A stretch of DNA of 64,000 nucleotides. Source: Stagonosporopsis chrysanthemi (taxonomy: Eukaryota; Ascomycota; Dothideomycetes; Pleosporales; Didymellaceae). Below the pieces are notes generated by a model. The model saw nothing but the letters and a program-made list of their open reading frames with translations. It made no database searches and was not told where the DNA came from. Numbering within the stretch: the first letter of the stretch is position 1; the number at the start of each line of letters is the position of its first letter. Positions 22,208 through 32,771 of this stretch are shown in pieces. The stretch covers positions 124,001 through 188,000 of the forward strand of contig JAFISE010000007.1 in assembly GCA_022560025.1 (NCBI GenBank), given 5' to 3'. A program made the position numbers and the translations under genes.

Positions 22208-23039
22208 ATGGCCACCACCAAGCCTATCGCCATTATCGCCGGCGTCGGTTCCGGCACTGGCGCCGCCCTTGCCCGCCGTTTCGCACAGTCCTACCCTGTC
22301 GTTCTTCTGGCCCGCAATCCCTCCAACTTCGATACCCTCGTTGACGAAATCAACAAGTCTGGCGGTGAGGCTGTTGGGATTTCTACGGACGTCAGCAGCG
22401 AGGAGAGCGTGAAGAACGCTTTTGTGAAGATCAAGGAGATTTACGGCGGGGCACCAGTTGCGGCGGCGATATTCAACGCAAGTGCAAGGCCTTCTAGGAA
22501 GCCGTTCCTAGACACAACGGCGGAGGAGTTTGGGCTCGGATATGAAATTGGCGTGTACGTTCTTGCTACCGGACTTTTGTTTCGTTGTACTCTCAAATTG
22601 TACAAAAAACTAACAAACCTCGGACGTTTCTAGAAAAGGAGCCTTCCTCATCTCCCAACACACCATTCCCCTGCTCCTGAGCCACGTACGACCCAATCCT
22701 CCTAGTGGCATCTACCCACCGACCCTGATCTTCACGGGTGCTACGGCCAGCGTAAAATCTAACGCGCAGATGTCCGCTTTCTCGACTGGAAAATTTGCAT
22801 TACGTGCCCTATCCCTTAGCCTAGCTAAGGAATTTGGTCCGCAAGGCGTGCACGTCGCGCACGCGGTCATCGATGGCGTGATTGATACCGAGTTCACGAA
22901 GAAATGGTTGGATGGGCAATCAGCGGAGGCGAGTATTGGGAGTGAGGATATTGCGGAAGTTTATTGGGGACTACATGCCCAAGGACGCAGGGGGTGGGTC
23001 AACGAGGTTGATGTAAGACCAATGTTGGAGAAGTGGTAG
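22208..23039 (+). CDS. Atypical short-chain dehydrogenase/reductase (250 aa)
   Basis: Exons 22208-22554 and 22634-23039 with a 79-nt intron; the joined codon gives a continuous 250-aa Rossmann protein. The cofactor site GVGSGTG near the N-terminus and the FNAS segment after strand 4 are typical of SDRs. The catalytic Ser region is present (FTGATASVKS), but the YxxxK motif reads FSTGK, so the usual Tyr is replaced by Phe while Lys is kept. A subgroup of SDRs with F-x-x-x-K followed by FALRAL...GPQGVHVAH is known to me from bacteria and fungi, so this is probably family-wide rather than a local defect. Substrate unknown. It ends close to inverted-repeat DNA on its 5' side. Confidence 0.85.
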
Positions 23040-24448
23040 AAGGGAAATGTAGGACTTATAGCAGGTACTAGATACGCTATGTTTAGCATGCCGATTTCTT
23101 CAAAATGGTACGACACGAGACTTCTGGCGACTTTACTAAATCGACCAGCTTGCCGTGCTGTTATCTCGTTTCGCTGGATAATCCCTACGTGAAATCTTAT
23201 CGCTTCATTTCCACTACTTTGCACTCGACATGACGCTAACAACACCGGATAGAGCGTACAACAAATCTTCTTCTCGGGAATTCCTTCCACCCTCCATCCT
23301 TTCTATCTTATCCTCGGCTCTTGAATTTATGCTTGTTTCCTAGTCGCGAAGTACCCACTCTAGTACCTCTCTCCTTCTTGCGAGATCTGCCACCGGGTCA
23401 GGCCCAAGATCAGTTCTGTCGCAGCTGAGAAAGGAGGACCTACCCCTCGTTACCCATGGCTCGCCACTCTTCTGTCACGAAGACGATTGCACGGAGCGCT
23501 AACAGTTCCTATAACGTCCACCCTCTCTCGAGTCATACGCTGCTCTCGAAGCTCTGCACAGCTCCATCTGCAAGGCGTCAAAAACAAAGCTATCCACCAT
23601 TCTGGTAGGGAGGTTCTCCCACCAGATTTAGGGCTGCTTTTAATCTTATATCCAGGCAATTAAAAAGTGCGTTATATTGTTAGAGCGAGTGTAATGTTAC
23701 AGCACTCGCTTGTGAAACACATTGCCAGAAGCCTATACTACCGGAGATTCCCAGGTTGTAGACCCTCCCAGATCGATGACCCCCCCCCCTCCCCCCCCCC
23801 CCTCCTCAATTACTTTGAATTATCTTGTCAACTTTCGTTTACATCACCCCTTCACATGACCCCCCTAGATAACGTGATTCTAGAGTCACATCAAAGGGTC
23901 AGCCTGCCTAGCTGAGCAGCAGGAGAGGCGTAATAGAAGAGAGGTAACAAGATAAGAGTAACAAGCGACGAGCAGCAAGCAAGGAGTAGCAAGAGGGGAG
24001 TAAGAGAGTGAGTTAAGCACGTGACTACGTGGTTTATAGATTTTTCTACCACTCCCAGTTACTTTATCCACTCAAACACATGACTCTTCTCGCTCAGAAG
24101 ACCCCCCAAAATTACTCTGCTGACGAAAACTCGGTCACAAGACCCGGGTTATCAACCCGAGAATCTCCGGTAATTATTCTGTAGCAGGGGCGGAGCAAGG
24201 AAGCGGGGCAGGCCTCATACAGTAAGATATTGAGCCCTTCCGATACATTGCGGGTCTCGCAACTTGGTGTCCACATATGTTCGATGACCTAGTCAAATTC
24301 GTCAGCAATACTAATCATTCTCGTCATCGAAAGTGTCCAGCCATAGGCATGCTCAGAACTATATAACAGCATCAGAAACGCCTCTTACATGCACCAATAA
24401 CGCCGTCCCCTAAATTTAATCGAAGACATTTAAAAATTAGCGCAGATA
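23040..24448. other. Intergenic region with poly-C tract, no supported gene
   Basis: About 1.4 kb. It contains a C-rich homopolymer stretch at about 23779-23815 interrupted by single T residues, further CCCCCC runs at about 23858 and 24101, and a short hairpin (CGGGTTATCAACCCG) at about 24145. No conserved frame was found. The C-runs together with nearby AGGGGG-type ends recall the small MITE at 24752, but no paired termini could be proven here. Confidence 0.4.
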
Positions 24449-25826
24449 ATGGCTACTCAAAGAGCAGTGATCAGCGACGGTCATGGAGTGGCTAAGGTAG
24501 TTTCAGGCCATGGCATTGCACCATTGAGACATGATTATATGCTGGTCAAAGTCAAAGCCGTCGCTCTCAATCCTACCGACTGGAAGGCCCTAGATCACGA
24601 GCCAAACACGAAAGGCTGTGTGCTCGGGGTGGACTATGCTGGTGTGGTAGAGAAAGTGGCTGATGGAGACTGTGTCAAGAAATGGAAGAAAGGAGATCGC
24701 GTTACAGGTTCCGTACATGGAGGTGAGTATCGGTGATCGGCAAGATGTATGGACCCCCTCTGATCTGGTACACTTCGTCAAGGGCCACTCCTGATTGGCT
24801 GACTGATGATCACAATCAATCAGAAGTAAGCTATAGCCTAGCGTACCAGAGGGGGTCAGCACGTTTTGCTGGCCATTATACCTCAACCTCAGCACACATA
24901 TAATGGGAAATCATTCTGACGAGACACTGCAGGGAATTCTCGTTTCCACGCTGATGGAACCTTCTCGGAATGGGTGAGTTCGACCGTCTATCCAGTCTGG
25001 AGAATGGGGCAGGCGTGGCAAATTGTTACAGTGCGAAAACTAACTAACGCAGACGGTCGGTCGTACTGGTGTTGCCCTTAGGTTGCCTGACTCGATGTCC
25101 TTTGAGGAAGGCTCAACCTTAGGTGTTGGGCTTTTAACTTGTGGCCAGGCTCTATATCAGCGACTAGGTCTCCCGCTTCCGGACAACCCTACATCCTCAC
25201 CTTCAGCGGTACTCATCTACGGTGCCAGTACGGCCACTGGTACTCTTGCCGTTCAGCTGGCCAAGCTGTGAGTAGTTTTCACTGGGTCTGCATCAAATCT
25301 GACCAATAATAGTTCCGGGCTCCGGGTTCTCGCAACCTGCTCACCTCGAAGCTATGAACTCGTGAAATCACGTGGAGCTGATATGGTCTTCGACTACAAC
25401 AGTCCAACTGCCGTTCAAGATATCAAAAACGCCACCAACGACCAACTGGGTCTGATCTTCGATTGCATTGGCGAAAAAGATGCTCCGAGTTTCTGCTACG
25501 AGGCCATGGGGAGGTCTGGCGGAAAGTATTCTTCCCTGCTTTTTCCAGTGGATTGTCCAAGAAAAGACATTGCTGTTTCCATGGTATTTGCGTACACCGC
25601 ATACGGAGAAGCCTTTACAAAGTTTGGATTCGAATCACCCGCCAAAATAGAGGACTATTTGCACGCATCGAAATTTTTCGACATCTGTGAGGTCCTACTG
25701 GCGGACGGAAAAGTGAAGCCACACCCAAGCGCACGTCGACCGAATGGGCTCGATGGAATTGTGGACGGATTACACGAGCTGAAAGAAGGACGAGTCAGTG
25801 GAGCGAAGATCGTTTACTCAGTTTAG
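24449..25826 (+). CDS. ToxD-like medium-chain reductase (347 aa)
   Basis: Four exons: 24449-24722, 24933-24973, 25053-25267 and 25313-25826, giving about 347 aa. It is a medium-chain dehydrogenase/reductase of the ToxD/trans-enoyl-reductase type: VKVKAVALNPTDWK, GCVLGVDYAGVV, KWKKGDRV, then a coenzyme site around LIYGASTATGTLAVQLAK and the FDYNSP segment. The catalytic-zinc cysteines of alcohol dehydrogenases are absent, so it is a zinc-free NADPH-dependent reductase. Relatives work beside polyketide synthases or stand alone; no synthase is present here. The first intron is 210 nt because it contains a 106-bp inverted-repeat element. The ATG at 24449 opens the conserved N-terminus directly. 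Confidence 0.88.
24752..24857. mobile_element. Short inverted-repeat element (MITE) inside an intron
   Basis: GACCCCCTCTG at 24752 recurs inverted as CAGAGGGGGTC ending at 24857, and the similarity extends inward through GGTAC/GTACC with a 4-nt gap on one side. The 106-bp unit makes up half of the first intron of the ToxD-like gene. The splice sites lie outside it, so splicing should be unaffected. No clear target duplication could be read. Confidence 0.6.
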
Positions 25827-25963
25827 AAAAGGATGCCAACAAGTATACCCTTAGGGTGTATGGCCTCCGCTCGACCTGATCATAGCTCTCATAAGAACTG
25901 ACGATCTGATCTCTCCGTCGCCCTCAGATATCGAACTGAAGCGCTCTTCCTCCTGTCTGATAA

Positions 25964-26436
25964 TTGCAGTGCTTATGCGAAAGGCTTGTGCGACTGTTTG
26001 ATAGCTGTAATCCTAAGATATACAGGCCCTTTCTTTTTTTGTACGCGCTTACAACAATAACCTCATTCCTGTCCTGCATTACGGCCATCTACTACGACAA
26101 CGATGACAACGATGACAAAGAGAAGGTGTGGAACAACCACTTTGACAAACTCAAAAATGACCGCAAGGATATCCAAAAAGAACTATATGGTTAGGTTGTT
26201 GCGATGGAACCGCAGGAAGATTTGCGATTGGACGTCCTGATACTCTTTGTCTCCTTGCGTTGTCGGAACCAATCATTCAAGTCTCCGTGAACCTAACGGA
26301 TAACGCAGAAGTTCAAGAGATCACTCTGGTTGATCAGACGGGCAAAAAAACATACAACAGCGGGTATTCGCTAGTAAGGCGTGTGCCCTCTTTCAACGCG
26401 CCCTACAATTGTGCAGGGGAATACCGCCAGAAATAA
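25964..26436 (+). pseudogene. Possible gene remnant in two frames
   Basis: Two overlapping open segments in different frames: one ending at 26194 (acidic DNDDNDDKEKVWNNHF then basic KLKNDRKD), the other open from 26161 to the TAA at 26434-26436, encoding a natural-looking stretch with LSEPIIQVSVNLTDNAEVQE and a final CAGEYRQK. The second has no ATG. Joining the two needs a frameshift or an unusual intron. I cannot name a family. It may be the 3' part of a broken gene truncated by the AT-rich sequence that follows. Confidence 0.25.
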
Positions 26437-27199
26437 CAGCCCTTATACGGACAGTCTTAGCACTTGTTTAGAAAATCTCGCTTAGTTATCTTATTTAATA
26501 CCTTAAAGTGCAGTGCCTAAAAAGCGGCCACATGCAAACTACAGTTAAGTTGCAGCTGACTTAGTCACGCTATATTTAGATTATGCTAGAGTCAGTTTAT
26601 AAAAGGGGTTTTCCTGTAGTCTTGCTTTCTAAGTCACAACCTTACTATCTTGTTCTGCTCTTGTTTCTCGCTAAGCCCTTCTGTCTAGTCAGTCTTAGAT
26701 TCGCTTAGATTCGTTTACGCATTATGTTAACAAGTTTTCAGCTAAGGCACTAATTACATTCGATCTATTTTTTTTTAGAAAGGGTTAACATGTGTGGTTG
26801 ATGTTGGCACCAACACGCTCGTCATGTCATCCATGTTGCTTACGACCTTTTTCGTTCCGTACTGCCTGGAGGCACAACAAGCGTCAACACCACATAGTTC
26901 AGTACCACTCTCCGCTGGATGTTTCGACTTGCGAATACCCGCTGTCGTATGTATTTTTCTTTTGCTTCAGTGCTTCCAAGTGCTGCATCTATGTTGCGTA
27001 TATCTCTGTGTTTTGGCTCTGTAGTTGGTGGGGCGGAGGAGTGTGGGATTCTGCAGGGGGTGGTTTTTGGTGGTATAGTATTTTCGATAAACAACACAGT
27101 TCCCCTCAGCTTCAATGTTTACTATCCCAACCAGTATTTGAGTGCTTTTATTATACCCGGCATTCAAGCCTACTCATCCGCTAACACTACAACGCAAAC
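26437..27199. other. AT-rich intergenic DNA, possible old LTR fragment
   Basis: 26440-26780 is AT-rich with CTTAG/TTAGA-type words and contains a promoter-like TATAAAAGGGG at about 26600, followed by pyrimidine-rich sequence, as in LTR promoters. No paired copy or target duplication was found, so the LTR idea is weak. The 3' part up to 27199 is the downstream flank of the chitinase gene; open frames at 26792-27236 have no domain signal. Confidence 0.3.
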
Positions 27200-29177
27200 T
27201 CAATCGTCTTCGGACCATCCCATACAATCACAGTAACCATACAACTGGTCCATATCCTCCAGGATGTCCAGAGCCACAGCTGAATCACAATACTCTTTGG
27301 TATCGCGAGTGAAGAGCTCCACGCCCACGGACGTATTCCGCCATTCCGTGAACCCTCCTTCCAATTCTTCCTTCTCCTGCACCGGAGCCTCTTCCTTTTG
27401 CACCGGCTCCAACGCCACCACCGCTCCGCCAGTCTGCATGGGTGCGCCCGACGCAGGTCTCGAAGCCGGAGAAGCTTGGTTCTGATATAGCATACCGCGC
27501 TTCACTCTCGACGGGGGAGACAACAGCAAATGGCTCGGTTCCGGCGGAGGCACTGGGTCCAGTTCCCAAGCTTCAGGCTCACGTTGACCGAGTGGATCGG
27601 CCAGCATGGTGCGTTTGCGCAACCACTCCACGATGTCGACGTCGGTTGGAATACTGCCTGCTGCTGCGGTGAGGGGGTTTGCTCGCCAGTTCTGCGTCTC
27701 TCCGTCGTTGTACATCAGCGGGGAGAAGAACATGGTGTCGACGATGTCGACGCGGAATCCGTGGTCTGATATCGTGACGCCGCGGCCTCCGGCTGTGTAC
27801 CGAGCGAAGCACCGGTTCCCGGGGACCATGGAGTTGAATCCGTATTTTTGGAGGAAACCCGCATCGTCATCTAGACGCATATCATATTGTGGGAGGGCGT
27901 TGGTGTTGAACTCCCATGTCACCGGGGGCTTGGGTTTGCCGAGCGCTTTGCGCAGTTTACTACAGGGCGTCCATTCCGCCATTTTGAACTGCTTGAAATC
28001 TGTTTCCTTTGCGTCAGCGATTAATCACAAAGGGAGCAAAGAGGTGCAACGAACCTTGGCCTTGAGCACCATTCTGAATCCCGTCTACTTGACGCACAGC
28101 CTGAGCCTCTCCGCGGTACGCTTCTTCCAGTGCATTCTGAGGAAACTCATCGCCCTCACAGTGACAACGGGTCTTGACGGCACCGTATCGACCGATAGTC
28201 CGCCCCCAGACGCGATAGTTGGGGTGATGCTGCGGGCCCCAATTCGGCTGCGTGCGCGGTCCTGGGACGTAGCTGTCGCGCATGTTGTATGAGGTGCGAC
28301 CAGCGCGGACTTCAGTGACGCCGTAACGCTGGTTATCGCAGACTTCGTCGAAGCCCTCGCCATACGCGCATGTATAGGTGGCGGAGCAGTCGAGGTCCTT
28401 GGCCTTGTCGTACGACTTGGACATGTATTTGCCGTAGATTTTGTTGCCGTTGCTGTCGAATTTGTTTTGAACGGTGGAGCCTTTAAGCTTTCCGGGGACG
28501 GGATAGGGGTTCCATACACCCACGCCGTTCAACTGGTTGGAACTGCCGGGGCCGAACTTCTTCCTTGGTGCTTTTCCGAAGCCGTAGCCGACGATGTAGT
28601 CGAGACCGGACGCGCCGCTGTAGATGTCGCTGATTTTCATGGCGCCCGAGCTGGCGAGAGAAGAGCCTCCGTACTCATCTGGATCGATGACCTCGCCATC
28701 TCGTATCCACAGCCCCCTCTCAGCTGCTCTAGCCTCCAACTCTCGTTTGGCCAGCTTGCTCACAGCGACGGCCTCGTATCTGTTGGGTTCGAGGACGCTC
28801 GCAGGGGAACCTGCAACAATGCCGAGTTTATAATCAGAGCAACAAAAGCTCTGGGATCCTCCATTGCAAGCCTGCTCCACCATGATCAGGCCGCCCATCG
28901 GGGTCCTCGCTGAAGTTCCTATCATGCTATTTGCTGTAATCTCCGTCTCGTCGGAATTACAGCCACGGCGGCAAGCCATGCCTTCACCTTTGTATCCTCG
29001 CCACTCGCATTTGCCTGGCTGGCTGGAGCCCCCTCCGTCGGCGCTGTCAAGCGCTGAGCTGGGACAACAGATACTTTGGCCACCATTCCTGAAAGACGAG
29101 CCTCCGCAGAATGTATCGAACTGAAAGTTTGCGACCTGGCCTCTGGTGCTTTCCACAGCCTCATATCCCTTTGCGCA

Positions 29178-29180
29178 TCA
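29178..29180 (-). other. In-frame TGA in the chitinase gene
   Basis: The frame reads ...CYTSFCNG, TGA, CAKGYEAV..., with the Cys-rich pattern of this chitinase class on both sides and the same phase. No intron of normal size and good sites removes it; a 54-nt candidate starting GTCCAG would also delete the conserved Cys residues. Confidence 0.85.
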
Positions 29181-30633
29181 GCCGTTGCAGAAACTCGTGT
29201 AGCATGCACTTGATTTCTGGACGTCCGCAAGTTGCTTTTTGAGCTTCAACGGTGATATGGTCACGTCTGAAGCATAGACACCTGCTTTGGCGACCCCGAG
29301 GTAGTTGTTCATCGAATCTCCTTCCGGGGTATCCTGATCGATTGCCCAAATCATGTTGCCTCCAAGACAATTGTCATCCGCATCCTGGCGCTTTTGCTGT
29401 AAGGTCGTCTCATCATCGTAACTCACCCACTGGTCAGAGTCCCACGTGATCCATTTGACAGCAGCTTCCTTATCGTACGAGGGGCTGACATTCTTTTCGT
29501 CAATAATGCGCTTTATCTCCGCATTAGTGAGAACGCCAGACGTCTTGCTGCATTCGCCTGCTTTGGCGCCATCAGAGAATGGACAACCAGGTTTGTTACA
29601 ACTAGAATCCGAGAGCGTGAGGCTTCGACCGTAAAAGCCCAAGCCCAACACGACGTTCTCTGGCGCAACACCAGCTCGCCACAGGAGCTGTAAACCCAAA
29701 TCGATCTCTGTGAGATTCGAGTGAGGGCGTGCGTATGGGCCAACGTTTGGATTACTAGAGTCCCAGACGCCGTGGATGTCGTATGACATGACATCATACC
29801 TATCAGACTTGTTTAGCTGATGGTCAATGTGTTGCAAGCTGTTACTTACCAGTCGATGAATGGCTCCATTTCCTTGACCTTGAAGTGACGTAGATACCAG
29901 TGGCTCGCAGATAGTGTGACAGAGATGCCATAGGTAGATCCAAAAGCTTCTTTCATCTCCTTGGCCAGCTCGACAAAGTTATCTCCATCTTCTGGTCTTC
30001 CGCCACGATCGTCTGCGCCGGGATACTCCCAATCAAAGTCTGCTCTGTCGAAGCCGAATGTCTTCATGAATTTGATCAAGGAGTTGATGAACTTCTTGCG
30101 ATTGGCGGGCGTAGAGGCCATATCACTGAAAGCAGTTCGAGTGTTAGGGCTGTTTGTGTCATCATTGAAAGACCATCCGCCGACGGCGATCCAAGTCTGT
30201 AGACCAGTGAATTTACTCTTCAAGTCTGTGAATCGGGAATACAGCTTGCCGGCGTTGGCATCCATCGGCGCAATCTCGAAGGTCTCTGGGTGAAAGAAAG
30301 CGAAAGCTAGCGACAATGGTCAGATTTGTTGCATTCAGAAGTATGTGCAGACCAACCGAAATTGACATGCGTAAGTCCGGTCAAATCCAAATCCTCGGGA
30401 GAGACTTTGTCGCATGCTCGCGTCATCACCCAGGACTCATAATACGCAATGTTCCTGATCTTCGACGTCGACATGGTACACGTCGCCTTGGGCGCAGGTC
30501 CACATCCGCCAAAAGCAGTTTGGCAGCCTGCATCGCAGAAGTCGGGTGTCGTGCCACAGAAGCCAAACTTGCTGCAGCAGACTTTCAAGGGACATTCGCC
30601 TTTGCCTGTGGGAGCGCATCGTCCACACTCGGC

Positions 30634-30636
30634 TTA
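30634..30636 (-). other. In-frame TAA in the chitinase chitin-binding region
   Basis: The frame reads ...CLSNCDA, TAA, AECGRCAP..., continuing a hevein-like Cys pattern. A possible 66-nt intron starting GTAAGC at the stop and ending CTGCAG keeps frame, but it lacks a branch site and would remove four conserved cysteines, so a nonsense change is the better reading. Confidence 0.8.
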
Positions 30637-31103
30637 CGCGTCACAGTTGGACAAGCAGACACTGGCGGCACAAAACTCGTCGCAGTATCCGCATAGACCG
30701 TCGCTGCGACAGCATGCACCGTTCTTACAAGGCATTCCAGGTCCGCATGTACCTTCGGGCTTGTCCCCTGTTGCTTGCCGTCGCAAGCGCCCAAGACTCC
30801 TACAAGAGCAATGTTAAAACTCGCTTGTTCCAGTGTATCAAGCACGACAAACCTTGTGTTCTCCGATACAGCTCCATTCAGGGCCACCGCAGCTTCGACG
30901 CGTGGATTTGTCTCCTTGCCCGTCTCATTCAAGAAACGTGGTGTAGAGTTGGAAGGCGGTACAAAGAGTGGCTTGTACAATTCTGATCTGTTCCGGAGAA
31001 GGGGTACATGAGAAACATTTCCAGCAGTTAAAGCTGCGACTTGAAAGAACAAAGTGCAAACGAATGCAAGACTGGTAAGGACTGGCACAAGCTGACCCTT
31101 CAT

Positions 31104-31655
31104 GATGTTCAGCTTCGTCCAGCTTCAACAAACAGAAGAAACACAGAGTCGATGAAGTGATGAAGTCTTCCCTTCTACCAACCTGCACCGTCGGCTCGCC
31201 CGATACGTATCCGAAAGCTATTGAGCCGCGTTCCCACCAAGCTGATATTGTGCATCCCATAGTATAGCCTGTTCTCTTAAAACCCTTTTTTTTCCGGTTC
31301 AAACGAAGTTGATAGATAGCAAGGCGTGTAAGGCCACCTCCGTGCATTATCGGCTCGGCCCACAAATATCGTTGATCTCGGCAACCTCCCGTCTGGGGAT
31401 GCAGGGGAAACGGGGTTATTGACAGGTGCCTTCCCAAGTTGGCATAACACTAGCATGACATTTCAAGTCTTAGCGTCAGAAACTTAATCGAGCGGAGATT
31501 AAAGCTCTTAGGCGGGAGTTCGGTGATCTTGATTTTCGCTAATGCCGAGGGTTGTAGTCGCACGGGCATGGCATTTGTGAAGAAGCAGATTTGGTGAAGT
31601 AAGTAGACTGCGTTTCCCGCGAGATTTCTGGTAAGCTGTTGTTGTCGTTGTCAAG
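31104..31655. promoter_or_regulatory. Shared bidirectional promoter of the chitinase/LysM pair
   Basis: About 550 bp between two divergent start codons. Both flanking genes encode secreted chitin-active proteins, so the region is likely to co-regulate them. No specific binding site could be assigned from sequence alone. Confidence 0.55.
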
Positions 31656-32420
31656 ATGGCACTTCTTGCGCGTATTGCATTGCTGCTTGTTGTCAGCTCG
31701 ACGGCTGCATTTCATCTATATCTTCCCTCTGTAAACAAAGCAGCGCTCATAGACGCCTACGGCATCACTGAAGGGTGTTTCAATGCCATGTAAGTCAATA
31801 TGGTTTGCGTAGACTATGTACGGAATTCTGATCATCATCTAGAAACTCAACCTTACAATGCGATCCGTATAACATTGTAAACGCACTTGACGTTGACGAC
31901 TATGTCTGGTCGAGCCAAAATCTGACCGATCTTTGCTCCACATCGTGTGCAAATGGTCTCCAGAAGTGGCTGGGTGAAGTGAAGAGCAGTTGCGGAGAAC
32001 AAACTGTTCCCATCGCTGGCAAAGAGGCCTACGCAACGTATTTTCCTCTCAGGTACCAGAATGGTTTCGATACCGCTTGCCTAAAGTCAGGGTAGGTCAG
32101 CGCTCTACTGCTATTCGAGATGACTATCTGACACTGGTTTCAGTTCGGGCTCCTGGTGCATCCCAGAAGCGTACCAGTGGGAAGGAAGATCCTTCGCCCA
32201 ATACCCAGAAGACTACTGCCTAACAGGCGATCCCGCCTACGATCCACCTGAGTGCTACGACTTCAATTTCCGCCCAACATACGCAAAGAACGACAGCCGC
32301 ATCATCGATTTGTATCCTGAGGACTTGGTCTGCGACGACTGCTTCGTCAAGATCTGGCAACAACGCCTCAAATCGCCGATACCCATGGGCGAAAACCAGA
32401 AAAAATACCTCAAGCCAAAT

Positions 32421-32423
32421 TAG
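32421..32423 (+). other. In-frame TAG in the LysM gene
   Basis: It lies between YLKPN and EDTKALC in the frame set by exons 1-3. The following 98 codons, including the first LysM segment, stay in the same phase. Confidence 0.8.
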
Positions 32424-32717
32424 GAAGACACTAAGGCTCTCTGCTCCATTAACACACCCGCTACAACGTTCAGCGGAGCCCTCACAAAAAGCACAGTAGT
32501 CCCCACACCCACCACCAGCACACCCGCCCAAACAACCTGTGCCGGCGAAACGCTCCCGATACAAACCGGCCAATCCAACTGTCGCCAGCTCGCCGAGGAA
32601 TACCAAGTGCCCTACGGTACACTTCGTCAACTTAGCGGTACCGCAGACTGCACAACATCCACCCCACTCTGCCTCCCCGCGCGATGTGATGTACACATGA
32701 TCAACGGAGGCCTAACT

Positions 32718-32771
32718 TGATCCTCCACTGTCCGCCAGATAAACGAAAAATACGACACCAACATAACGTAA
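32718..32771 (+). other. In-frame TGA and TAA within a LysM domain
   Basis: TGA at 32718-32720 sits where LysM arrays of this type commonly carry a Cys (…NGGLT, stop, SSTVRQINEKY). TAA at 32769-32771 lies between NIT and TQFLSWNPYI. Both are in phase with the conserved sequence on either side. Confidence 0.8.

Larger units (their letters stand above)
27200..31103 (-). pseudogene. Secreted GH18 chitinase (subgroup C type) with two in-frame stops
   Basis: Five exons on the minus strand (31103-30853, 30799-30357, 30306-29850, 29799-28055, 27999-27200), all GT-AG with consistent phase, 1,232 codons in total. Order: signal peptide (MKGQLVPVLTSLAFVCTLFF), Cys-rich hevein-type chitin-binding region (codons about 105-170), GH18 catalytic domain with the intact acid site FDRADFDWEYPG, then a long C-terminal extension with Cys clusters typical of large secreted chitinases of subgroup C. 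Two stop codons break the frame: TAA at 30636-30634 (codon about 139, inside the chitin-binding region) and TGA at 29180-29178 (codon about 591, just after the GH18 domain). Conserved sequence continues on both sides of each. Skipping either stop by splicing would need weak cryptic introns that delete conserved cysteines. It faces a LysM gene across 0.55 kb. Confidence 0.85.

Noticed and set aside
26440..26790. Possible solo LTR with TATAAAAGGGG promoter-like sequence
   Set aside because: No second copy, no TG/CA ends with target duplication; kept only as a weak note in the intergenic entry.
32671..32718. Cryptic 48-nt intron that would remove the TGA in the LysM gene
   Set aside because: Although a CTAAC-like branch exists, it would delete the start of a LysM domain, and the other two stops would remain.
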